Origin: Haliea salexigens DSM 19537
GTDB lineage: Bacteria > Pseudomonadota > Gammaproteobacteria > Pseudomonadales > Halieaceae
Direction of reading: 5' to 3'
Length of the DNA: 64,000 nt
Assembly: GCF_000423125.1 (NCBI RefSeq)
Contig: NZ_AUHJ01000017.1
Location: 1 to 64,000 of the forward strand
Shown one piece after another: positions 7,749 to 17,484 of this stretch; position 1 is the first letter of the stretch; each line of letters begins with the position of its first letter. The position numbers and the translations under genes were made by a program. The notes beneath the pieces are model-generated. The model did not search any database. It was not told the DNA's origin and worked only from the letters and a program-made list of their open reading frames with translations.

Positions 7749-10085
7749 TCAGCTGTCGCTACGCGCCTTGGCAAACGCCGCCGCCAGAGCCGTGGAAGGC
7801 GCCGCCTGCGCGCCGTTTCCGGCCCCGCGACCACGTGCCGACGGTTTGCCCTCATTGCGCCTGCTCCGCGGCTGCTGCGTCCGCCCGCCCGGCTGACGCG
7901 CCGCATCTTCGGCCTTGTCATTGAGGCGCATGCTCAGTGCAATGCGCTTGCGCTCCAGATCCACCTCCATAACCTTGACTTTCACCACGTCGCCCGCCTT
8001 GACCACGTCGTGGGGGTCTTTGACGAAGCGGTCAGCGAGCACTGAAATGTGCACCAGCCCGTCCTGGTGCACACCGATGTCCACGAAGGCACCAAAGTTG
8101 GTGACGTTGGTGACGGTGCCTTCCAGAACCATATCCGGCCTGAGGTCGGAGATTTTCTCCACGCCGTCCTGAAAGCTGGCCATGCGGAACTCGGGCCGCG
8201 GGTCGCGCCCGGGCTTGTCCAGTTCCCGCAGAATATCGATGACCGTGGGCAGGCCGACCTGCTCGGTGACGTAGTCATTGGGGCGCAAACTGCGCAGGAA
8301 TGCCGAGTCACCAATGAGGCTGGCCAGAGGCCGCTGCTGGCGTTTGGCGATATCCTCCACCAGTGCGTAGGACTCGGGGTGGACTGCAGAGGCGTCCAGC
8401 GGGTTACTGCCGTTGCTGATACGCAGGAAGCCCGCAGCCTGCTCAAAGGTCTTCTCGCCGAAGCGCGATACCTGCAGAAGGTCCCGGCGGCTGACAAAGC
8501 TTCCCGCCTGGTCGCGTTGGGCGACGATGTTACTGGCCAGGTTCTGGTTCAATCCCGATACTCGCGCCAGCAGCGGTACCGAGGCCGTATTCACATCAAC
8601 CCCCACGGCGTTCACGCAATCCTCGACCACCGCGTCCAGTTGGCGTGCCAGCTGCACCTGGCTCACATCGTGTTGGTACTGGCCCACGCCGATGGATTTC
8701 GGGTCGATTTTCACCAGCTCAGCCAGTGGGTCCTGCAGCCGGCGGGCGATGGATACCGCGCCGCGAATGGTCACATCGAGGTCGGGAAACTCCCGTGCGG
8801 CAAACTCGGATGCCGAATAGATGGAGGCCCCGGACTCGTTCACCATGACTTTGCGGCAGTTGAGATCGGGGTGTGCCTGCAGCAGTTCGCCGACGAACTT
8901 GTCGGTCTCCCGGCTGGCAGTGCCATTGCCAATGGCGATGAGCTCAACGTTATGTTGCTGGATCAGGCGCAGAAGCTCGGCGCTCGCATCCCGCGCGCGC
9001 TTCTGGGGTGGATGTGGAAACAGGGCGCCGTGGTCCAGCACCTTGCCGGTGGCATCGACAACAGCGAGCTTCACGCCTGTGCGCAGCCCCGGGTCGAGGC
9101 CGATGGTGGCGTGGGCCCCGGCGGGTGCCGCCAGCAGGAGATCCTTCAGGTTGCGCGCAAACACGCCGATAGCCTCCTGCTCGGCACGTTCGCGCAGCTG
9201 TGTTAACAGGTCGGTTTGCAGGTGGGTCAGCAGTTTTACCCGCCAGGTCCAGCGCACCGTATCCGCCAGCCAGCGATCGGCTGCCCGCCCGGCATCGCGG
9301 ATCGACCAGTAGTCTGCAATCATCGCCTCGCAGGGATGGGCATCACCGGGCTTTTCATCCGGGTCTAGCAACAGGTTGAGCTGCAGGAAACCCTCGTTGC
9401 GGCCACGGAACATGGCCAGTGCGCGGTGGGAGGGCGTGGTCGCCAGCGCCTCGGTGTGCTCGAAGTAATCGCGAAACTTTGCCCCCTCGCTCTCCTTGCC
9501 GGGCACCAGGCGTGCGGCGAGCTGGGCGTTTTCCTGCAGGAAAGTGCGTAGCCGTGCCAGCAGGTCCGCGTCTTCCGCGAAGCGTTCCATGAGTATCTGA
9601 CGTGCCCCGTCCAAAGCCGCCTTGGTGTCCTCAATACCGTTGTCTGGGTTGAGGTAGGCGCCTGCCAGCTGCTCCGGGTCTTGCTGCGGGTCTGTCACCA
9701 GCGCGTCCGCCAGTGGCTCCAGCCCCGCTTCACGGGCGATCTGCGCCTTGGTCCGCCGCTTGGGCTTGTAGGGCAGGTAGAGATCCTCCAGCCGGTTCTT
9801 GGTGTCGGCTTCCCGCAGTGCCTGCTCCAGTGCCGGCGTCAGTTTTTCCTGCTCGGCAATCGACTTCAGGATGGCAAGCCGGCGTTCGTCCAGCTCTCGC
9901 AGGTAGCGCAGGCGCTCATCGAGGTGACGCATCTGCGTGTCGTCCAGTCCGCCGGTGACTTCCTTCCGGTAGCGAGAGATGAAGGGCACCGTGGCGCCTT
10001 CATCCAGCAGTCCGATGGCGGCACTGATCTGGCTTTCTTTGACGGCGAGTTCTTCGGCGATGCGCTGGGAAATGCTCTTGCTCAT
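7749..10085 (-). CDS. tex: Tex family RNA-binding protein
   Basis: 778 aa, close to E. coli YhgF/Tex (773). The order is an N-terminal helical region ([14 protein letters not shown] and [13 protein letters not shown]), then a YqgF/RuvC-like nuclease fold ([17 protein letters not shown], about 330), then helix-hairpin-helix ([16 protein letters not shown]), and an S1 domain near residues 645-720 ([18 protein letters not shown]). The last 60 residues are a low-complexity basic tail ([17 protein letters not shown]), which should add RNA affinity. Tex binds nucleic acid and affects transcription and RNA quality control. The start [13 protein letters not shown] was chosen because the upstream extension is not conserved. 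Divergent from sixA. Confidence 0.95.
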   Translation of the reverse strand: MSKSISQRIAEELAVKESQISAAIGLLDEGATVPFISRYRKEVTGGLDDTQMRHLDERLRYLRELDERRLAILKSIAEQEKLTPALEQALREADTKNRLEDLYLPYKPKRRTKAQIAREAGLEPLADALVTDPQQDPEQLAGAYLNPDNGIEDTKAALDGARQILMERFAEDADLLARLRTFLQENAQLAARLVPGKESEGAKFRDYFEHTEALATTPSHRALAMFRGRNEGFLQLNLLLDPDEKPGDAHPCEAMIADYWSIRDAGRAADRWLADTVRWTWRVKLLTHLQTDLLTQLRERAEQEAIGVFARNLKDLLLAAPAGAHATIGLDPGLRTGVKLAVVDATGKVLDHGALFPHPPQKRARDASAELLRLIQQHNVELIAIGNGTASRETDKFVGELLQAHPDLNCRKVMVNESGASIYSASEFAAREFPDLDVTIRGAVSIARRLQDPLAELVKIDPKSIGVGQYQHDVSQVQLARQLDAVVEDCVNAVGVDVNTASVPLLARVSGLNQNLASNIVAQRDQAGSFVSRRDLLQVSRFGEKTFEQAAGFLRISNGSNPLDASAVHPESYALVEDIAKRQQRPLASLIGDSAFLRSLRPNDYVTEQVGLPTVIDILRELDKPGRDPRPEFRMASFQDGVEKISDLRPDMVLEGTVTNVTNFGAFVDIGVHQDGLVHISVLADRFVKDPHDVVKAGDVVKVKVMEVDLERKRIALSMRLNDKAEDAARQPGGRTQQPRSRRNEGKPSARGRGAGNGAQAAPSTALAAAFAKARSDS

Positions 10086-10245
10086 GGTGTCCGTTGCGGT
10101 CCTGTAATGTCGCGGCGCGCCATTATGCGTGACCCGGAGAGTGAAAACGATCTGGTTTTTTCTCCCGAATTGTGCCTGACTTGGGCCCGGACCAACGCGC
10201 GGAGGAGAGGTCTTTCGCCGTAGATGGGTTGAGGAGAAATTCAGG

Positions 10246-10755
10246 ATGAAAACCCTGCACTTGCTGCGCCACGCGAAGTCGGATTGGGCCGAGCCGGGGC
10301 TTGCAGACCACGATCGCCCACTCAATGCCCGCGGCCTGCGGGATGCACCGCGTATGGGCGCCGCCCTGCAGCGTTGGCTGCAACCCCTGCCGATTCACGC
10401 CAGCAGCGCAAAGCGTGCGCAAATGACCCTGGCGGGACTGTGTTCCGGCTGGTCCGGCCTTGCTGCCCTCTCGCATTGGACTGAAACGGCCCTGTATACC
10501 TTCAGCGCAGAGCAGCTGCTGGTCTGGCTGCGCGCGCGCCCCGATACCGATGAGGCAGTGTTTCTTATTGCCCACAACCCCGGCCTGACGGATCTGGCCA
10601 ATTACCTGGTACCCGGTCTGCACCTGACCAACCTGCCCACGGCGGGCTACCTCCAGCTGCAGTTGCCGCTGCAGCACTGGGCGGCGTTGGGCGACGGCGG
10701 GGCGGGTCAGCTAGTGCATCAGTTGTTCCCGCGGGACCTGCCGTCGCCGGCTTAA
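10246..10755 (+). CDS. sixA: SixA-type phosphohistidine phosphatase
   Basis: 169 aa histidine-phosphatase-fold protein. The signature LLRHAKSDW has the nucleophile His at residue 9. [13 protein letters not shown] near residue 105 carries the second catalytic His. SixA removes phosphate from HPt-type phosphohistidines, including those of phosphorelay sensors or PTS components. GAGGAG is well spaced from the ATG. The last four bases overlap the end of the convergent reductase gene. Confidence 0.9.
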   Translation: MKTLHLLRHAKSDWAEPGLADHDRPLNARGLRDAPRMGAALQRWLQPLPIHASSAKRAQMTLAGLCSGWSGLAALSHWTETALYTFSAEQLLVWLRARPDTDEAVFLIAHNPGLTDLANYLVPGLHLTNLPTAGYLQLQLPLQHWAALGDGGAGQLVHQLFPRDLPSPA

Positions 10756-11723
10756 CCGCGCCCGTGTGCGGCGCGGTAGTCGATCTCCGGCCCGGCCGGC
10801 ACGATACCGGTCGGGTTGATGTTGCGGTGGGACGCATAGTAATGCGTCTTGATATGGTGAAAGTCCACGGTCTCTGCCACGCCGGGTTGCTGGTAGATGT
10901 CACGGATGTAGCCGGGTAGATGGCGGTAGTCTTCCAGCCGCTGCCGGTTGCACTTGAAGTGTCCGTGGTAGACGGCATCAAAGCGGATGAGGGTTGTGAA
11001 CAGGCGGATGTCCGCTTCGGTCAGGCGCTCTCCCGTCAGGAAGCGCTGGTCGGCAAGCTGCGCGTCGAGGTGATCGAGCTCGTTGAACAGCGCCCTGTAG
11101 GCTTCCTCGTAGGCGTCCTGTGTGGTCGCGAAGCCCGCGCGGTACACACCGTTGTTCACAGCGGGATAAATGCGTTTGTTCCAGGCGTTGATGGCACTGT
11201 GCAGCGCGGTTGGGTATAGATCCACGGTATTGCCGGTAAGGGCGTCAAAACCGCTGTTCAACATGCGAATGATGTCGGCGGACTCGTTGCTGACGATGGT
11301 GTTCCGTTCCCGGTCCCAGAGTACCGGCACCGTGACGCGGCCGGTGTAGTTGGGTGCGGCACGGGTGTAGATCTGGTGGTGAAAATCGGCGTTGCCGACG
11401 AGGTCACCACTGCTGCCCTCGTCGCGGTTGAAGGTCCAGCCGTTCTCCAGCATCAGCGGGCTCACCACGGAGACATCAATCAGCGGTTCCAGGCCTTTGA
11501 GCGCACGCACGATCAGCGTGCGGTGTGCCCAGGGGCAGGCGAGCGACACATACAGGTGGTAGCGCCCGGCCGCGGCTGCGAACCCGTTGTCACCCGTGGG
11601 TCCTGCCGCGCCATCGGCGGTCACCCAATGGCGGAAACCGGCGCTTTCGCGCACGAAGCGCCCTTCATTGCTGTCGGTGTCGTACCACACGTCCTGCCAC
11701 TGACCGTCAACCAGCTTACCCAT
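10752..11723 (-). CDS. yqjG: glutathionyl-hydroquinone reductase (YqjG/ECM4 family)
   Basis: 323 aa. The xi-class GST motif CPWAHR (Cys63) sits after a thioredoxin-like strand, and the C-terminal helical domain shows LTEADIRLFTTLIRFD. These enzymes use the Cys to reduce glutathionyl-hydroquinones, releasing the hydroquinone and GSSG. The cytoplasmic protein is encoded just downstream of, and in the same direction as, a LysR regulator, with a pirin gene divergent beyond that. This layout is typical of quinone or redox stress modules. Confidence 0.93.
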   Translation of the reverse strand: MGKLVDGQWQDVWYDTDSNEGRFVRESAGFRHWVTADGAAGPTGDNGFAAAAGRYHLYVSLACPWAHRTLIVRALKGLEPLIDVSVVSPLMLENGWTFNRDEGSSGDLVGNADFHHQIYTRAAPNYTGRVTVPVLWDRERNTIVSNESADIIRMLNSGFDALTGNTVDLYPTALHSAINAWNKRIYPAVNNGVYRAGFATTQDAYEEAYRALFNELDHLDAQLADQRFLTGERLTEADIRLFTTLIRFDAVYHGHFKCNRQRLEDYRHLPGYIRDIYQQPGVAETVDFHHIKTHYYASHRNINPTGIVPAGPEIDYRAAHGRG

Positions 11724-11774
11724 GGTGCTACCTCTCTACTGTGAGTTCGCGTCCAGTGTGCATTCGATAAATGT

Positions 11775-11820
11775 CGATTAAAATCGCATAGATTTGGCAA
11801 TAGCTTTCTAAAAAATAGAA
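11775..11820. promoter_or_regulatory. AT-rich control region with two small palindromes
   Basis: Between the LysR gene and the reductase gene the base composition drops to AT-rich and holds CGATT-AA-AATCG (11775-11786) and TTCTA-AAAAA-TAGAA (11806-11820). They are candidate operator or promoter elements for the reductase gene on the minus strand. Function is inferred from position only. Confidence 0.3.
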
Positions 11821-11836
11821 CAGATTGCCGTTGGTC

Positions 11837-12715
11837 CTACAGCGCTTGGCTGCGGAACAACCCCGCAAGGTCACGTGTGGCGGGCCCTGCGCAGTCCGGG
11901 TCGGCAAGGGTGAGGTACAGGGTGGCGTAGCGCCGCGCACCCCGCTCCAGTGGCAGTGCCTGTATATCCCCCGCGTCCAGAGCCGCCGCGACCCTGCTCA
12001 CGGGTAGCCACGCGAAGCCGAGCCCGCGACCAACGAGTTCGATGGAGGTGGCCACGTGACTCACGGTCCAGCGTTGTTCCGCACCGAGCCAACCGGAGTC
12101 TGTGCGACGGTCCTGGGCGGAATCCCTGATCACGATCTGTCGCTCCCGCGCGAGGTCCTGCACCGTGAGAGGGCGCCCGTACTGATGCAGCGCATGACCG
12201 CGGGCAGCGACTGCAACAAACTCAGCCTGCCTGATGGGCTCCCCCAGGAACCCTCCGGGTACCGCGCTGGCAATCAGCATCCCGACCTCCCCGCGCAGCA
12301 GCCGTTCTGCGCCGCCTGAGAGAATGGTCTCGTAGAGCTCAATACGGGTATTGGGGTAGCGCGTGGAAAACAGGTCCATCACGCGGGCAAGATGCTCCGT
12401 GGGGTAGAGTTCATCAACGGCCAGGTGAATCTCCGCCTCGGTGCCCTGTGCCAGGCTGGTGGCGATATCCTCCAGCTGCGTGGCTTGCGCCAGTAGCTGG
12501 CCGGCGCGCCGCAGCAGCAGGGCGCCGGCCTCGGTGAGCTGCGCCTTGCGACCCACAACCTCCAGTACTGGCACACCCAGCTGGTCCTGCAGCTTGTGTA
12601 CGGCATGGTTGATGGTTGACTGGCTCTTGTGAATGGCGGCCGCCGCCTGGGCGAAGCCTCCGTGGTCCACCACTGCCTGCAGCATGCGCCATTGTTCGAG
12701 CGTGGTTCGGTTCAT
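11837..12715 (-). CDS. LysR-family transcriptional regulator
   Basis: 292 aa, the standard LysR length. The N-terminal winged helix-turn-helix reads DHGGFAQAAAAIHKSQSTINHAVHKLQ (about 17-43, shown with family spacing). It is followed by the linker helix (TEAGALLLRRAGQLL) and the two-lobe effector-binding domain. The start MNRTTLEQW with AAGGTG upstream is preferred over a frame extension to 12745. The gene is divergent from pirin and upstream of the reductase in the same direction, so it probably controls one or both; the palindrome at 12750-12772 is its likely operator. Effector unknown. Confidence 0.92.
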   Translation of the reverse strand: MNRTTLEQWRMLQAVVDHGGFAQAAAAIHKSQSTINHAVHKLQDQLGVPVLEVVGRKAQLTEAGALLLRRAGQLLAQATQLEDIATSLAQGTEAEIHLAVDELYPTEHLARVMDLFSTRYPNTRIELYETILSGGAERLLRGEVGMLIASAVPGGFLGEPIRQAEFVAVAARGHALHQYGRPLTVQDLARERQIVIRDSAQDRRTDSGWLGAEQRWTVSHVATSIELVGRGLGFAWLPVSRVAAALDAGDIQALPLERGARRYATLYLTLADPDCAGPATRDLAGLFRSQAL

Positions 12716-12749
12716 GTCAGCACCTTTCCAAGTAATCGAAAGCAAGTGG

Positions 12750-12772
12750 CGAAATAATGCGATTTTATTTCG
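12750..12772. promoter_or_regulatory. palindromic operator candidate between LysR gene and pirin
   Basis: CGAAATAA (12750-12757) and TTATTTCG (12765-12772) are perfect 8-bp inverted arms around a 7-bp spacer, in the 103-bp divergent gap. It contains the T-N11-A spacing expected of LysR-type recognition sites. Seen directly; regulator assignment is inference. Confidence 0.55.
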
Positions 12773-12818
12773 TAAATAACGAGCTTAATGTGTGGCCAAA
12801 TCTTGAGGAGGTCACATC

Positions 12819-13658
12819 ATGCAAGCGCGTTCAGTTCACGAAATTCGTTCTGCCAGGCCCAGCCAGGATGGGGACGGGGTGGCAATTCAGCGCATCACGG
12901 GTATGCAGCACGCCGCGATGGACCCGATACTCATGCTCGATGAGTTGCGTGCCGAGCGTCGCGAGGATCTGGGTGGGGGCTTCCCGCCACACCCGCACCG
13001 GGGTATGCAAACGCTCACCTACATGAAGCACGGGGGCATTATCCATGAGGACAGCCGCGGCAACCGCGGTGAGATCCGCAGTGGCGGTGTGCAATGGATG
13101 TCAGCCGGTCGCGGGATTATCCATTCCGAGATGCCCACTTCAGATACCCAGGGCTTGCATGGCTTTCAGCTGTGGATCAACCTGCCGGCGACGGAAAAAA
13201 TGGATGAACCGCGCTATCGGGACATTCCCGCTGAGACGCTGACGCGGAGCGAGGGAGACGGCTTTACCGCGCTCACAATTGCCGGCGACTGGCAGTTGGG
13301 CGCCATCGCGTCTCGTGGCCCCTTGCAAGAGCTGGCGCCGCGCGCGGGACTTGTCGATGTCACCTTGCAGCCCGGCGCGACGCTTGAGCTGCCTGTGCCG
13401 GTCGGTGAGGCGCTGCTGGCCTACGTGTATGCCGGCGTCCTTGAACAGTCCGGGCGATCCGTGCTCGCCGGGCAGCTGGCCATTACCTCTCGCGGCGACC
13501 ACTGGTCATTGCTCGCGGGCAGCGAGGGCGCCTCTGTATTGTTGCTGCGTGGGCAGCCCATCGGCGAGCCAGTGGCGCAGTATGGCCCGTTTGTCATGAA
13601 CACCCCGGCGGAAATTGAGCAGGCGATTCGCGACTACCAGGCGGGAGACTTCGGCTGA
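12819..13658 (+). CDS. pirin family protein (quercetinase-like cupin)
   Basis: 279 aa bicupin. The N-terminal metal-binding block is FPPHPHRGMQTLTYM, followed by HEDSRGNRGEIRSGGVQWMSAG and IIHSEMP; these supply the His/His/His/Glu ligands found in YhhW-type pirins. The C-terminal cupin starts near residue 170. Bacterial pirins act as quercetin 2,3-dioxygenase-like enzymes or redox-sensing cofactors. GAGGAGGT precedes the ATG by 8 nt. The divergent LysR gene and the nearby hydroquinone reductase suggest a shared aromatic/quinone response. Confidence 0.93.
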   Translation: MQARSVHEIRSARPSQDGDGVAIQRITGMQHAAMDPILMLDELRAERREDLGGGFPPHPHRGMQTLTYMKHGGIIHEDSRGNRGEIRSGGVQWMSAGRGIIHSEMPTSDTQGLHGFQLWINLPATEKMDEPRYRDIPAETLTRSEGDGFTALTIAGDWQLGAIASRGPLQELAPRAGLVDVTLQPGATLELPVPVGEALLAYVYAGVLEQSGRSVLAGQLAITSRGDHWSLLAGSEGASVLLLRGQPIGEPVAQYGPFVMNTPAEIEQAIRDYQAGDFG

Positions 13659-13734
13659 AGACGCTGTGGCGGCAAAGCTGCGTTTAGCGGGTGGCAGTGA
13701 TACCCTAGCGCTTTTTCATGGCGAAGGAATTCAC

Positions 13735-14031
13735 ATGCTGCGATACGGTGCGCTGTGCCTGATTGTGCTGCTTTCGGGATGCGGTGCGAACCAGCCGCCC
13801 GCGCCTGCGCCACCGCAGGACGCGCCGCGCGAAGCACCGCTGCAGGCGGAAAGCGCCAGTAGCGAGATCGTCTGCAGCAAACCACGGCCGCAGGTGTGCA
13901 CCATGGAGTACAACCCCGTCTGTGCGCTGCGTGTTGGGGGGCAACGCGAAACCCTGTCCTCGCCCTGCAACGCCTGTGCTGACGCCGACGTTGTCAGCCA
14001 CCTGCCGGGAGCGTGCGATAGTGATGCGTAA
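13735..14031 (+). CDS. Kazal-like cysteine-rich lipoprotein
   Basis: 98 aa. The lipobox LLSGC gives a lipoprotein signal (Cys17), followed by a Pro/Ala-rich linker of about 30 residues. The C-terminal half has six cysteines in a Kazal-like arrangement: VC, VCTMEYNPVCALRV, SPCNACADAD and PGAC. Kazal domains inhibit serine proteases; a bacterial lipoprotein of this kind would sit on an envelope membrane facing the periplasm or outside. The ATG at 13735 with GAAGGA upstream is chosen over the longer open frame from 13615, which lies inside pirin. The next gene is a symporter, with no clear link. Confidence 0.8.
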   Translation: MLRYGALCLIVLLSGCGANQPPAPAPPQDAPREAPLQAESASSEIVCSKPRPQVCTMEYNPVCALRVGGQRETLSSPCNACADADVVSHLPGACDSDA

Positions 14032-14070
14032 AACCATCTGCAGCGCGGCAACCCACTCGCAGGCTCGCCG

Positions 14071-15357
14071 ATGAGCCTTACCAAGCGGATTCTTCTGGCG
14101 ATGGTGGCCGGCATTGTGCTGGGTTCCCTGTGCAATCTGCTGCTGCAAAGTAGTGAGCTCGCCGATCCGTTGCGCCGGGCGGTCAATGACTGGCTGGTGC
14201 TTGGCGTGTTCGATGTGGTCGGGCGCATGTTTGTCGCCTCGCTGAAGCTGCTGGTCGTGCCCCTGGTACTGGTGTCGCTGATCTGCGGTTCCAGCTCCCT
14301 CGGTGACAGCGCGCGCATGGGGCCTATCGCCGTCAAGACCATTCTTTTCTATCTTGCTACGACCGCGATTGCCATCAGTATCGCCCTGCTCGCGGCCGTG
14401 GCCATTGGCCCCGGTGCCGGGGTGGAAATGGCGGGCGATGCACAGTTTGAAGTGGCCAAGCCGCCGCCGCTCACCGATGTGCTGGTGAATATTGTGCCTT
14501 CCAACCCGGTCGCCGCCATGGCGGAAGGCAATATGCTCCAGGTGATCGTGTTTGCGCTGCTTTTCGGCTACGCCATCTCCCACGCGGGGGAGCCGGGGCG
14601 ACGGATCGCCAGCTTCTTCACCGATATGGAAGCTGTCATCATGAAGATGGTCGGCCTGCTTATGGAGCTGGCGCCCTGGGGTGTGTTTGCCCTGTTGGCG
14701 AAGCTGTTTGCCGAGATGGGCATCAGCGCCATCATGGATCTTGCGGCCTACTTCTTCACGGTGCTCGCGGTGCTCATTTTTCACGGCCTGGTTACCTACA
14801 ACGCGCTGCTGGCGACCATTGCCCGGGTTTCCCCGCGCATGATGATGCAGAAAATGCGCTCGGTGTGGGCCTTTGCCTTCAGCACGGCGTCTTCCGGCGC
14901 CACCCTGCCGATAACCCTGCGCACCGTTGAGCGTCGTCTCGGTGTGCACAGTTCGGTGGCGGGTTTCACCGTGCCGCTGGGCGCCACCATCAACATGGAT
15001 GGCACGGCGATCATGCAGGGCGTGGCGACGGTGTTTATTGCCCAGGTGTACGGCGTGGAGCTGAGCATGGTCGCGTACCTCACAGTGATCCTCACCGCCA
15101 CTCTCGCCTCCATCGGCACCGCGGCGGTGCCGGGCGTGGGCCTGGTAACCCTGGCGCTGGTGCTGGAACAGGCCGGCCTGCCGGTGGAGGGTATCGCGCT
15201 TATTATCGGTGTGGACCGCCTGCTCGACATGGTGCGCACGGCGGTCAACGTCACCGGCGATGCCACGGTGGCAGTGATTGTGGGCAAAAGTGAAAACCAG
15301 CTCGACATGGCGGTCTTCAACGATCCCCGGGCTGATCTCGAATCGAACCGGAAGTAA
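14071..15357 (+). CDS. dicarboxylate/amino acid:cation symporter (DAACS family)
   Basis: 428 aa inner-membrane protein with eight predicted spans. The family fingerprints are present: the serine-rich hairpin AFSTASSGATLPIT (about 270), the NMDGTA motif of TM7 and the HP2/TM8 region (ASIGTAAVPGVG and DRLLDMVRTAVNVTGD). It imports C4-dicarboxylates, glutamate or aspartate with Na+ or H+; the substrate is not fixed by sequence alone. The MBL-hydrolase gene begins three bases after its stop, so the two are probably co-transcribed. Confidence 0.93.
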   Translation: MSLTKRILLAMVAGIVLGSLCNLLLQSSELADPLRRAVNDWLVLGVFDVVGRMFVASLKLLVVPLVLVSLICGSSSLGDSARMGPIAVKTILFYLATTAIAISIALLAAVAIGPGAGVEMAGDAQFEVAKPPPLTDVLVNIVPSNPVAAMAEGNMLQVIVFALLFGYAISHAGEPGRRIASFFTDMEAVIMKMVGLLMELAPWGVFALLAKLFAEMGISAIMDLAAYFFTVLAVLIFHGLVTYNALLATIARVSPRMMMQKMRSVWAFAFSTASSGATLPITLRTVERRLGVHSSVAGFTVPLGATINMDGTAIMQGVATVFIAQVYGVELSMVAYLTVILTATLASIGTAAVPGVGLVTLALVLEQAGLPVEGIALIIGVDRLLDMVRTAVNVTGDATVAVIVGKSENQLDMAVFNDPRADLESNRK

Positions 15358-15360
15358 CGC

Positions 15361-16011
15361 ATGTCTATCCAGGTCACCATCGTGCCGGTTACGGCCTACC
15401 AGCAGAACTGCTCCATCATCAAGTGTGTCGACACCGGCAAGGGTGCGCTGGTGGATCCCGGCGGCGATGTTGAGCGGGTGCTGGAGGCGGCCGAAAAAAT
15501 GGGTGCGGCGATAGAGAAGATCCTCCTGACCCACGGCCACATGGATCACTGCGCAGCCGCAGACGTGTTGCGCCAGCGGCTTGCCGTGCCGATTGAAGGT
15601 CCGGAGAAAGAGGATGCCTTCTGGATCGACCGTTTGCCGGAATGGTGCCAGATGTCGGGCTTCCCCCACGCCGACGCGTTTGCGCCCGACCGCTGGCTGG
15701 AGCAGGGCGACACCGTCACAGTGGGCGCACAGACACTACAGGTCTTTCACTGCCCGGGGCATACACCGGGTCATGTCGTGTTTTTGCACTCGGGCGAGCG
15801 CGTGGCCTGGGTGGGAGACGTGCTGTTTCAGGGTTCCATCGGGCGCACCGATTTTCCGCGGGGTGACCATGACCAGTTGATCCACAGCATCCGCGATACC
15901 CTGTTCCCGCTGGGTGATGACATTACCTTTGTGCCCGGCCACGGGCCCACGTCCACCTTCGGCCAGGAGCGCCGCAGCAACCCGTTTGTCGCCGATACAC
16001 GCTACGGTTGA
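15361..16011 (+). CDS. MBL-fold hydrolase, glyoxalase II-like (YcbL type)
   Basis: 216 aa. The metal motif is THGHMDHCAA (His58, His60, Asp62, His63), followed by FHCPGHTPGHVVF and WVGDVLF, then FVPGHGPTSTF near the C-terminus. The length and the single-domain layout fit YcbL-type glyoxalase II enzymes that hydrolyse lactoylglutathione-like thioesters. The ATG follows the symporter stop after three bases, with GGAAG upstream. Exact thioester substrate unknown. Confidence 0.9.
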   Translation: MSIQVTIVPVTAYQQNCSIIKCVDTGKGALVDPGGDVERVLEAAEKMGAAIEKILLTHGHMDHCAAADVLRQRLAVPIEGPEKEDAFWIDRLPEWCQMSGFPHADAFAPDRWLEQGDTVTVGAQTLQVFHCPGHTPGHVVFLHSGERVAWVGDVLFQGSIGRTDFPRGDHDQLIHSIRDTLFPLGDDITFVPGHGPTSTFGQERRSNPFVADTRYG

Positions 16012-16044
16012 ATGCCGTCGCCGGCTTAGTGATGGCCTGCCCCG

Positions 16045-17475
16045 CTACTGGATGACCTTGATCCAGTCGCCGGTGCGCGGCTCGCCGTTGGGGTACAAGC
16101 CGTTCAGGAGCCGCAGCTGCGCCTCCGCGTCCGGCAGGCGAATACTGGCTGCCAGGCTGCTCATGGTGGCACCTCGTGGCACTTGAATGTAGCGTACATA
16201 GCGCTGCTCACCGGCATTGCGCTCCTGTGGGTGCAGCGGGCGAAAGCTTTCGATAATGGCCAGCAGGTCGGTATCGGCTGCCTTGAAATTATCTGCCTTG
16301 CCCTCGAACAGGAACTGCCAGTTGTGGTTGATGACTGCCAGGCGCCGTGCGCTGCCACTGCCGCTGGCCACGGCGCTGTAACCCTGCAGGCCCGCCTGTT
16401 CCAATGCCTGGCCCGCGCTGATGGTGCCTGTAGCGGATGCTTCCAGGGCCTGCTGCGGTGTCTGGTTTGGATTGGGCCTTTGCAGGGAGATGGTGAGGCT
16501 GGCGCTGCCATCTGCGGCGCTGGCGATGATTGCCTGGCTGCCACTGCTCACCTGCCACCCCGGTGGGTGGGCAAAACTGAAAGCGAGTTTGTTGTGGTAG
16601 TAGCGGTTGTCTTCGCGCTTGATTCGCGGGCCCCAGAGCAGGCCGTCCGTGCGCTGCTGAAATTCACCGGGTACGCTGGGGTCCTCCAGTACCTGGCCTG
16701 TGTCCAGTTCATTGGCGGCGCGGATGACCGTTTGCAGGCGCTGGTCGTTGCGCGGGTGCGTGGCGTAGAGACCATGGTAGGTGCCTGGCGGTTTGCCGCC
16801 GGCTTTGGCGCGTACGCGCTGGTATTGCTCCTGGTCCTTGAGTACGCCGATCACATTCAGCAAGGCGTCAGGCTCGTAGCCACTCAGGTGCATGTAACGC
16901 GCGCCCAGGCCGTCTGCCTCCAGTTCATGCTCACGCCCGTAACCGCGCACCAGCTCGGTGCCGTACATGCCGGCGGAGTCCATGATGTCCCGGCTACCGG
17001 TGAGAACGCCGGCGGTCACTGCCAGCACCTGGGTGGTAATGGAACCCGCACGCTGGCGTGCCGCATGCCGCGCTGTGACGTGCGCGATTTCGTGCCCGAG
17101 CACGCCGGCCAGCTCTGCTTCGGAATCCAGGTAGGCGAGCAGCCCGCGGTGAATATAGACATAGCCTCCCGGGGTGGCGAAGGCATTGAGATCCGGGCTG
17201 TCGATGACGGTGAAGGTGAAGGGCAGGTCGGGTCGTTCCGTGTTGGCCACCAGGCGCTGGCCAATCCGATTCACGTAGTCCTGCAGTTCCCGGTCATCGT
17301 AGATCGTGCCCTCCTTCTGGATTTCGGCGTACATCTCCTGGCCGATTTCCGCTTCCTTGCCCTCGCTCATCACCACCACGCTGGCGCCGCCGGTGGCCGG
17401 GTTGCCTGCACAGCCAGCGAGTGCGGCAAGCAGGGTGCAACCGAGCGCGGTGTTTCGAATGAGTGCGGTCATCAT
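16045..17475 (-). CDS. M48 family metalloprotease lipoprotein
   Basis: 476 aa. A lipobox (LAALAGC, Cys22) places it on an envelope membrane. The zinc site HEIAH is at 128-132 and ELEADGLGARYM carries the downstream Glu. Residues about 60-260 make up the Ste24p-like protease domain. The C-terminal 60 residues (YVRYIQVPRGATMSSLAASI...GDWIKVIQ) resemble a LysM-type or BepA-accessory module, though weakly. It has no TPR block, unlike BepA. The likely job is proteolytic quality control of envelope proteins. AGGAG lies 5 nt before the ATG. It is the last gene of the minus-strand vWA/TolQ operon, 9 bp after its neighbour. Confidence 0.9.
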   Translation of the reverse strand: MMTALIRNTALGCTLLAALAGCAGNPATGGASVVVMSEGKEAEIGQEMYAEIQKEGTIYDDRELQDYVNRIGQRLVANTERPDLPFTFTVIDSPDLNAFATPGGYVYIHRGLLAYLDSEAELAGVLGHEIAHVTARHAARQRAGSITTQVLAVTAGVLTGSRDIMDSAGMYGTELVRGYGREHELEADGLGARYMHLSGYEPDALLNVIGVLKDQEQYQRVRAKAGGKPPGTYHGLYATHPRNDQRLQTVIRAANELDTGQVLEDPSVPGEFQQRTDGLLWGPRIKREDNRYYHNKLAFSFAHPPGWQVSSGSQAIIASAADGSASLTISLQRPNPNQTPQQALEASATGTISAGQALEQAGLQGYSAVASGSGSARRLAVINHNWQFLFEGKADNFKAADTDLLAIIESFRPLHPQERNAGEQRYVRYIQVPRGATMSSLAASIRLPDAEAQLRLLNGLYPNGEPRTGDWIKVIQ

Positions 17476-17484
17476 GGGCAGCTC

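Noticed and set aside
13705-15669. A 654-codon open frame on the minus strand, rich in His and Gln
   Set aside because: It is antisense to the symporter and its neighbours, has unlikely composition and no family features. Long antisense frames are common at this GC content.
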